From contig JAZKIX010000094.1 in assembly GCA_040384645.1 (NCBI GenBank), positions 1 to 9,906 on the forward strand: 9,906 bases of DNA. Direction: 5' to 3'. Under the pieces are notes generated by a model. That model was not told the origin of the DNA. It saw nothing but the letters and a program-made list of their open reading frames with translations, and did not search any database. How positions within the stretch are numbered: position 1 is the stretch's first letter; every line of letters begins with the position of its first letter. This DNA is from JAZKIX01 sp040384645. Lineage in GTDB: Bacteria; Pseudomonadota; Gammaproteobacteria; Burkholderiales; Burkholderiaceae_D. Positions 1 to 5,199 of the stretch are shown here, one piece after another. Made by a program: the position numbers and the translations under genes.

Positions 1-20
1 AAAAGACTTAAGGTGACTAT

Positions 21-218
21 ATGTCTTGGGAATATCGAGTTATGTCCAACGACGGCGAATTGGCTATTTACGAAGTCTACTATTACGAAGATGGAAGGAT
101 TCAGGGGTACAGTTCAGTACCGAGTTTTCCACATGGAGAAACTTTAGACGAATTAAGAGAAAACACCACACTGTATTTGAAAGCCCTTGAAAAAGAGATT
201 ATCAAGTACCAGCCTTAA
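21..218 (+). CDS. small HicB-like hypothetical protein
   Basis: This encodes 65 residues from an ATG preceded by a good Shine-Dalgarno (AAGGTGA at 10-16, four bases before the start). The protein opens with MSWEYRV, continues with an acidic, tyrosine-rich beta segment (EVYYYEDGR), and ends with GETLDELRENTTLYLKALE. From memory, that layout matches small uncharacterised proteins related to the HicB antitoxin fold, in which a beta-hairpin segment is followed by a helix with the pattern GETLEEL. No HicA-like toxin gene is visible beside it, so an antitoxin role is only a possibility. It lies just upstream of the immunity-like genes and shares their AT-rich composition. The gene is certain enough as an ORF with an RBS, but its function is unknown. 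Confidence 0.75.
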   Translation: MSWEYRVMSNDGELAIYEVYYYEDGRIQGYSSVPSFPHGETLDELRENTTLYLKALEKEIIKYQP

Positions 219-223
219 TTGAG

Positions 224-340
224 ATGTTTAAGCCGGCGGGACAACTAACGCTTTACGGTCAATCGTATGCTTATGTGGGGAACAATAAGGCAGATCAAGG
301 CGCGGTTATTAATGAAATTGTGAAGCAATTTGGGGGCTAA
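224..340 (+). pseudogene. 38-codon remnant, possible tail of a lost toxin or other protein
   Basis: The frame opens after a stop at 188-190, has an ATG at 224 and ends with TAA at 338-340. The peptide starts MFKPAGQLTLYGQSYAYVG and ends NEIVKQFGG. It reads like the last strand and helix of a larger protein rather than a complete small one, and no convincing RBS precedes the ATG. Its stop overlaps the start of the immunity-like gene by 11 bases, as expected if a toxin C-terminus were directly followed by its immunity gene. Calling it an orphan toxin tail is inference from position and shape, since I do not recognise the family. It could also be a chance ORF. Confidence 0.35.
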
Positions 341-641
341 CATCCATTCGTTTGAGTTAACTATTCGTGCCGGTGAATCAGGATTGCATGTTGAGAATGA
401 TAATGTCGATGTTGAGATCACGTTGGAAAATGGCGAAAAATATTCGGCCACATTTTTTACATTAACCAATATTGAAATGCTATTTAAAAAAAACCGCCTT
501 ACTGGGGAATGCAACGCAGGATTATATTTTTGGGCAACCGACATGATTCTCGTAGAAACTCTAACCGAAAAAGTTATTCGAGATGCAATTATTGGCCTGA
601 TTTTTTCGGATGAAATTGGTACGGCTTTAACCAAATTGTAG
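330..641 (+). CDS. probable immunity-type small protein
   Basis: This encodes 103 residues if the TTG at 330 is used. No ATG is available near the 5' end, and the conserved-looking sequence begins almost at once with SFELTIRAGESGLHVEN, so the start must lie close to here. The body has a beta-rich acidic half (VDVEITLENGEKYSATFF), then a helix with KKNRLTGEC, then GLYFWATDMILVE and a helical tail. I recall this pattern (TGEC, YFWA-DMI) from small proteins encoded beside polymorphic toxins, where the product neutralises the cognate toxin in the cytoplasm. There is no signal peptide or membrane segment, consistent with a cytoplasmic role. No intact toxin is present, only the possible tail at 224-340, so it may be an orphan immunity gene. 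The immunity assignment is tentative. Confidence 0.7.
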   Translation: MGANIHSFELTIRAGESGLHVENDNVDVEITLENGEKYSATFFTLTNIEMLFKKNRLTGECNAGLYFWATDMILVETLTEKVIRDAIIGLIFSDEIGTALTKL

Positions 642-650
642 ATTTTACAA

Positions 651-1061
651 ATGGCTTCTAAAAACTTTGAGATAAGTGATGTTGTAGAGCTTCGCGTAAT
701 GCAGAGAATCATGCGTGAAGCTAAATTTTGCATCGCGGAAAATGATACTGAAATATCTACGAGCCCTATTGTTTCCCAGCTCTTCAAGCGCTTGATGGAT
801 GCCCTTATCGAGGCTGAAGTTGAGTTAGATGGCGAGGAGGCTCGTACAAGGTGGCTAAGGTGGTTAAATTTGGATGATCCAAGAAGAGACGAATGGCAGG
901 TCGCTGTTGGCCGGGCTGCGAACGATGGACGATGGGAAAAGTTTACAGACCAAGAAAAACGGGATTTCTCAGAAAACGTACTCTGTCCTTTCACAATGGC
1001 CCCTGATTTGTTGAACGAATTTATTTATGCGGTGGAGAGCAAAAAAATCTTATTAGAGTAG
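651..1061 (+). CDS. hypothetical acidic protein in the immunity-like cluster
   Basis: This encodes 136 residues starting nine bases after the previous stop, with a weak upstream RBS. Translation may therefore depend on readthrough from the gene before it. The protein is charged and mostly helical by eye, with a Trp-rich central stretch (TRWLRWLNLDDPRRDEW) and a C-terminal segment CPFTMAPDLLNEF. It has no signal peptide, membrane segment or recognisable catalytic motif. I do not recognise the family. Its size, composition and placement directly behind an immunity-like gene make a second immunity or accessory gene plausible, but nothing in the sequence proves this. The AT-rich base use matches genes 1 and 2 and contrasts with the GC-rich genes that follow, suggesting shared transfer. 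Confidence 0.65.
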   Translation: MASKNFEISDVVELRVMQRIMREAKFCIAENDTEISTSPIVSQLFKRLMDALIEAEVELDGEEARTRWLRWLNLDDPRRDEWQVAVGRAANDGRWEKFTDQEKRDFSENVLCPFTMAPDLLNEFIYAVESKKILLE

Positions 1062-1363
1062 CTCGGACGAAGATCAGTAAGGTTAGGCGGAGCCGCTGAG
1101 GCTAAAGTTTCAGCAGTCCAACCGTTCCCACACGAAATATTGTCCTTATATGATGTAAAACAGGGGGTATTGGCAAAAACAATGCCTTCCCCGCACAGTT
1201 TCATTGGGTCGTTAAAAATACATGCCCCAGTATTTATTCTGCCTCCGGTGCTCCATAGTGAGTCTTTGACTGTCTATCCATTGCGTACGACCAGGCCGCA
1301 CTGTTGTCGTCAAGTAATTTTGGACGTAACGATATATTGGCGTGTTGCCGTTTTTCCTTTCGT
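1062..1363. other. intergenic region with hairpin and element copy 1
   Basis: No convincing gene is present. A hairpin at 1095-1114 (GCTGA pairing with TCAGC, extended by two G-T pairs and two more base pairs over a tiny loop) follows the last immunity-like gene, but it lacks a T-tract and is not a clear terminator. Copy 1 of the 70-bp repeated element lies at 1164-1233. The remaining 130 bases up to the stop codon of the regulator gene show no obvious promoter or terminator. The switch from AT-rich to GC-rich composition happens here. Confidence 0.6.
1164..1233 (+). repeat. 70-bp intergenic element, copy 1
   Basis: The element begins GGGGTATTGG, has AAACAATGCC at 1177-1186, TCATTG at 1201-1206 and AAATACATGCCCCAGTAT at 1216-1233. 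It aligns without gaps to copies at 4859 and 7952, with 43 of 70 positions identical in all three and the same 63-base offset between GGGGTAT and CCAGTAT. Unlike the other copies, it does not point at a start codon. It points at the 3' end of the convergent regulator gene, so a transcript starting here would run antisense into that gene. Its function is unknown; an operator or promoter module is the leading guess. Confidence 0.8.
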
Positions 1364-4300
1364 CTAATTCAAAGGCGCCGCAAGCTGTTCGGCTAAGGCA
1401 TCGATTTGCCTTGAACGCGCCGCATGCGAGGTTTGTTCGACCATGCGGCAATAGCGCTGGTAGGCTGCCAGTCCATCGGCTTGCTGGCCGCGTTGCAGTT
1501 GCAGGCGCATCAAATCGGTGACCAAGGTTTCGCAGGTCGGATCGGTTTCCAAAGCGCGCCGCAGCAGCGCGGCGGCGGCGTCGGCTTGCTGCAAATGCGC
1601 CAGTCTTGCGGCGCCAAGGCCAATGTCGCGTCTGATGCGGCTGCGCCAGAATTCACGCCGTAGCAAGAACCAGCCGCTTTGTGCATCGTCGCCCAGTAGC
1701 TCGCCGCGATACAACCCCAGCACTGCGTTTGCTGTGGTCGCGATGGCAGCGCTGTTGGCGTCAATCGTGGGTGCGGCAGCGGTCGCATCGGCGCTGGCCT
1801 CGATCAATTTTTCCAGGCTTTGCAAGGTGTGATCGAGCGCCGCAGTATCGGTCCAGCAATGTGCTCGGTTGAGTTCGATGGCGCCGTGGGCGGTGTGAAA
1901 CAGCGCGCTGCCGAAGGTCGAACGCAGGCGTGACAAAGTCGTTTCCAGCACGCCGTGGGCGGCGTCGCCTTCGGCATCTGGCCAGAGCAATTCCGCCACT
2001 TTGGTCAGCGTCAACGGCAGCGGCGCATGCGCTGCCAAGAGTTTGAGTAGTTCCAGTTGCCGGTGTTTGGATTTGCCGCTGGAAGGCAATGGCGCGCCAT
2101 CGAGCAGCAGTTCAAAATTGCCGAAACAGCGGATTTGCACAGGCCATGGCCATGTCGTTGGTGCATCTGGCGGCGGTGACAAATGAAAGCCGCGGATGAC
2201 CTTTTGCACCAGCGTTGCAGAAAAATTGAGGCGCAAGGCTTCTGCGCATAAGGGCCGCAAGATCGGCGCTACGCCGCCGTATAAAAATCCGCTGCCGTCC
2301 TGCGCCATGCGCTCAAAGCCGGCACGTAGCAGTTCATGGGCGCGGCGGCTGTCGCCTGCCCGCAGCGCCAGCCAGGCGTCGATCAGGTCGGCGTGAATCA
2401 GCGCCACCGGATAAGCGGCTTGTTCCCCGGCACTGCGCAAGGCCTGTAATTGCGTGGTGCAGGCCGCATCGCCGCGCAATGCCAGCGCAATACATTCATG
2501 GATCGAGGCAAAGAGTTCGAACCGCACATGGCCAAGGCGGGACGCGGTATCGCGCAGCAGCGCGGTGTGGATCAAGGCTTGCGTGCTGTCGCCGGCGCTG
2601 TTGGCCAGCCACGCTTGCAGGGAATGTTGATACGCCGTTTGCAAGGCATCGCCGTGTAATTTAAGCGTTTGCATATGCGCGATCTGGCGTCCGATCTCGG
2701 CCGTTTCGCCACGCAGTAACAGGCTGATGCACACCAGTCCCACATACGATGCATCCATGATGCGGGTTTCGTGCTGGCCGCCATTGTTTTCATTGTCGCG
2801 CTGCACTTGCAGCAAGGCCTGGTGTTCAAAGCGCACCATATGGCCCATCAGGCTGACGAAACTGGCGTAATAGCGCAGGTGTGGTGGCAGGTCGCGTGCT
2901 TCCGGCAAGGCCTCCAGAGCCTGCCGCACCGCATGGATATGCGCATAGCGGCCGCAAGAGGCGTAATGCTGGGTCAGCTGCATGGCGATATGGATCTTCA
3001 GCATCGGATCGATTGCCTGTGCCAACGCATCGAGCGCACGCTGTTCCCACGAATCCAGATCGGGATGACCCGGATCGATCGCCGCCAGACTGCTGAATAC
3101 ACTGAGGATCAGGTTGGCGCGCAGCGTTGTGTCGCCGGCTTGCTGATAGTCTTTTTGCGGATCGACATGACGCTGCAAAAAATCACGTAGCGGTTCTGCC
3201 GCAGCGTTATCGAAAAAATAGGATTGGATAATCCAGTTGGCCGTCAACAAACGGTGCTGGTCATTACCCTGTGCGGCAAAACCGGCATGCGCTTTCAGCA
3301 GATTGGTGCGCGCTCGTCCCGGCGCTTGCATGAATTCGGCCATGCCAAGCCAGTAGTGGTGCCACGGTGTGCGTTGCATCGGTGGCAGCGCCGTGATCCA
3401 GCGCGCCAGTGTCTGGTGCTGCGCCTGTGCCAGTGTCTGCTCGGCGCGCTGTTCAATCAATTGCGCGACGTGCGTTAGCTGCGGTGCATCCTGATGCAGC
3501 AAGGCCAGTTCGATAGCGGCCTCGACATTGCCATCGTTTTCCAGCAGCGTTATCGATTGTGCGATCCATTGTTGCCGGGTGGCGGCATCGACTTCATGCT
3601 GCGCCTTGTCGCACAAAAATCGCTGGAACAGCGGATGCAGCGAATACCGTTCGCCGGCATAGCTATAGATCAAGGCGCCCTGCGCCGCCAGCTGGCCGAT
3701 TTGAGCGGCCGCCGCTGTACCGGCCAGATCATTGGCCCAAACCGCGCTGAAGTACGGCAGCCAGCACACCGCAAACAGCGCATCGCGTTCGGCCGCGCTA
3801 TAGCTGGCAAAGACTTCACCGGCAAGATAGCTAGCAACTGTTTGCGAGAGCGGCTGATCGGGCTGCAAGATAGCGCTGGCGGAGGTTTGCAGCAGGCCTT
3901 GCGGCTGATGGGTCAACCATGACGCTGCTAGCGCCACACCGGCCGCCCAGCCAAGCGTAAATTTAAATACCGCATCGCGCTGCTGCGCCGCCTGCGCAAT
4001 GCCAAACAAGCTGAGCAATTTTTCGGTTTCGTCGGCGCTAAATGCCAGTATTTCGCCGCTCAGTTGTTGCATTAAACCGTGCGACAGCAAGCGGTTGGCC
4101 TCGGCCGGCGGATTGGCGCGGCTTAGCACTAACACCTTGACGCTAGGGGGTAATTCGGCCGCCATGGTTTCGAGAAACAGGCGAAAAAAAGGCGCTTGCT
4201 GGCATTCGTGCGCATCGTCCAGCACGATGCCGGCATCGCTCTGGATGTGTCGCGCCAAGGTACGCAGAGTGTTGCGGATATACGCTTGCAGCGCCGGCAA

Positions 4301-4588
4301 ATGTTCTGCCTGCAAGGGCGGCGCTTGCCAGCCGGGGGCAATGGCCGTCTGCCCTACCGCCTGTTCAAAATAATGCAGGAAACTGGCTGGATCGAGATCG
4401 GCTTCGTCGAGCCGCAGCCATGCCACGCCGCCAGCACAGCTGCGCGCAAATTCAATACCGAGACTGGTCTTGCCGCTGCCTTTGGGCGCTGCCATCCACA
4501 CGATCTGGGCGCTGCTGTCGCTGACGCGGCGCAGGTTGGCGGCGCGGCCAATCAGACGTGCGGCCGGAAGGGCGATTTTTGCATGCAT
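1364..4588 (-). CDS. MalT-like STAND ATPase regulator with winged-helix/BTAD C-terminus
   Basis: This is a large cytoplasmic transcription activator. I chose the ATG at 4588 (1074 residues) because the family usually begins with a short K-I-x-x-P segment before the ATPase, as in MHAKIALPAARLIGR. A longer frame from a TTG at 4642 has no RBS. Walker A is APKGSGKT (about 34-41) and Walker B is GIVLDDAHE (about 120-128), as in MalT-type STAND NTPases. The middle, about 350-790, is helical and TPR-like. From about 813 an OmpR/SARP-type winged helix follows (QIRCFGNFELLLDG, then KVAELLWPD and TTLSRLRSTFG), then a BTAD helical domain to the end. Families of this architecture are thought to couple ligand and ATP binding to promoter activation, but the ligand here is unknown. 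It is divergent from the exported-protein gene at 5200, which makes that gene a candidate target. No terminator is visible after its stop. Confidence 0.88.
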   Translation of the reverse strand: MHAKIALPAARLIGRAANLRRVSDSSAQIVWMAAPKGSGKTSLGIEFARSCAGGVAWLRLDEADLDPASFLHYFEQAVGQTAIAPGWQAPPLQAEHLPALQAYIRNTLRTLARHIQSDAGIVLDDAHECQQAPFFRLFLETMAAELPPSVKVLVLSRANPPAEANRLLSHGLMQQLSGEILAFSADETEKLLSLFGIAQAAQQRDAVFKFTLGWAAGVALAASWLTHQPQGLLQTSASAILQPDQPLSQTVASYLAGEVFASYSAAERDALFAVCWLPYFSAVWANDLAGTAAAAQIGQLAAQGALIYSYAGERYSLHPLFQRFLCDKAQHEVDAATRQQWIAQSITLLENDGNVEAAIELALLHQDAPQLTHVAQLIEQRAEQTLAQAQHQTLARWITALPPMQRTPWHHYWLGMAEFMQAPGRARTNLLKAHAGFAAQGNDQHRLLTANWIIQSYFFDNAAAEPLRDFLQRHVDPQKDYQQAGDTTLRANLILSVFSSLAAIDPGHPDLDSWEQRALDALAQAIDPMLKIHIAMQLTQHYASCGRYAHIHAVRQALEALPEARDLPPHLRYYASFVSLMGHMVRFEHQALLQVQRDNENNGGQHETRIMDASYVGLVCISLLLRGETAEIGRQIAHMQTLKLHGDALQTAYQHSLQAWLANSAGDSTQALIHTALLRDTASRLGHVRFELFASIHECIALALRGDAACTTQLQALRSAGEQAAYPVALIHADLIDAWLALRAGDSRRAHELLRAGFERMAQDGSGFLYGGVAPILRPLCAEALRLNFSATLVQKVIRGFHLSPPPDAPTTWPWPVQIRCFGNFELLLDGAPLPSSGKSKHRQLELLKLLAAHAPLPLTLTKVAELLWPDAEGDAAHGVLETTLSRLRSTFGSALFHTAHGAIELNRAHCWTDTAALDHTLQSLEKLIEASADATAAAPTIDANSAAIATTANAVLGLYRGELLGDDAQSGWFLLRREFWRSRIRRDIGLGAARLAHLQQADAAAALLRRALETDPTCETLVTDLMRLQLQRGQQADGLAAYQRYCRMVEQTSHAARSRQIDALAEQLAAPLN

Positions 4589-4667
4589 TTTCGGCTCGAT
4601 TTTCTTGATGACGTCAATGCGCGACTTGCGCGCATGGCTCAAACATGGATGGGACTAATGCCTGATT

Positions 4668-4812
4668 TTAGCGGAAAGCTGACACCTCACTTCCGCCGGC
4701 GGTGATGCTGCCAAAGTGCGCCGGCCTGGCGGGGTCCGGATTGTCCCAGATGATTTGACTGCGTTTGTTGGCGCGCGCATCGGCCAACGCGGCGTACCAC
4801 TTGAAGCTGAAT
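4668..4812 (-). pseudogene. C-terminal coding remnant of unknown protein
   Basis: Read on the minus strand, this segment has GC-rich third positions and a protein-like sequence, including FKWYAALADARANKRSQIIW and the last residues GGSEVSAFR before TAA at 4668. The open frame continues upstream to 4883, but that part runs through the repeated element and looks non-coding, so I limit the remnant to the coding-like part. It is probably the 3' end of a gene whose front has been lost. I do not recognise the family. The alternative is a small intact protein using a start further upstream, which I consider less likely. Confidence 0.35.
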
Positions 4813-4858
4813 AAACTGACTTGCCGCGTGCACAGCCGGTTTGCTAAACCTATTGACG

Positions 4859-4928
4859 GGGGTATAGGGCTAAACCATGCCAATTCCGCACGTATTTATT
4901 GCCTGTCTAAATATACATGCCCCAGTAT
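4859..4928 (+). repeat. 70-bp intergenic element, copy 2
   Basis: This copy begins GGGGTATAGG, has TAAACCATGCC at 4871-4881, TTTATTG at 4895-4901 and ATACATGCCCCAGTAT at 4913-4928. The last 16 bases are identical to copy 1. It lies upstream of the exported-protein gene in the same orientation, ending 271 bases before the ATG at 5200, and also upstream of the divergent regulator gene. It could serve either promoter. The position supports a regulatory role, but no experiment or known motif confirms it. Confidence 0.8.
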
Positions 4929-5053
4929 ATTTTGTTGAAAAACACGCTTTTACCGGTTCGCACTCGACCTCCCACAGCAAATTAAGCTGCCAGGCCTTGC
5001 TCGTTGGGCTGCGGTGAGAGCCGAGTGCGTCACCGGATCGCACCCCTTTGCGC

Positions 5054-5077
5054 GCAGCGCGACGCTGCAAATTTTTT
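5054..5077 (+). terminator. terminator-like hairpin in the leader of the 5200 gene
   Basis: A perfect six-base stem, GCAGCG (5054-5059) and CGCTGC (5063-5068), closes a three-base loop and is followed by AAA and then six Ts (5072-5077). It lies between element copy 2 and the downstream start codon. If transcription starts near the element, this would act inside the leader as an attenuator. If the promoter lies after it, it simply insulates. The stem is short and three As separate it from the T-tract, so efficiency is uncertain. Confidence 0.45.
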
Positions 5078-5199
5078 AAGAACAGTTCTATTTGTAAGCG
5101 ATTTGTCGGTAGCGCTAACGTATGGTTGCACGAGGTTTGCGTCCGCTTCCAAGGCCAAAAGCACTTTATCCATTCACAACAATTCATCCAAAGCCCACC

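Larger units (their letters stand above)
4589..5199. other. divergent intergenic region between regulator and exported-protein gene
   Basis: This stretch contains a coding-like remnant on the minus strand (about 4668-4812), element copy 2 (4859-4928) and a terminator-like hairpin (5054-5077). Between the last two lie smaller inverted repeats: GGTGA at 5013-5017 with TCACC at 5030-5034, and GTGCG at 5025-5029 with CGCAC at 5039-5043. These interleave, so they could form alternative or pseudoknotted structures in a leader RNA. I see no clear consensus sigma-70 promoter for either gene. The plus-strand leader from the element to the start at 5200 would be about 270 bases. Confidence 0.6.

Noticed and set aside
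245..994. Long minus-strand ORF of 249 codons
   Set aside because: It lies antisense to two plausible plus-strand genes, is rich in Ser/Ile/Arg without domain character and has no RBS; it is a shadow of their reading frames.
1164..1233. The repeated element as a known riboswitch
   Set aside because: It does not show the conserved core of any riboswitch I know, and its end pairing is not maintained in copy 3.
1140..1451. Short ORFs on both strands between the immunity-like cluster and the regulator
   Set aside because: They run through the repeated element, have no RBS, and their sequences do not look like protein.
1424..4705. Many plus-strand and alternative-frame ORFs across the regulator gene
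   Set aside because: High GC content produces long antisense frames; the minus-strand frame has clear Walker motifs and a winged-helix/BTAD end, so the others are shadows.
5122..5199. Upstream ATG extension of the IPTL-CTERM gene
   Set aside because: It would put 26 non-hydrophobic residues before a normal signal peptide, so the start at 5200 is preferred.
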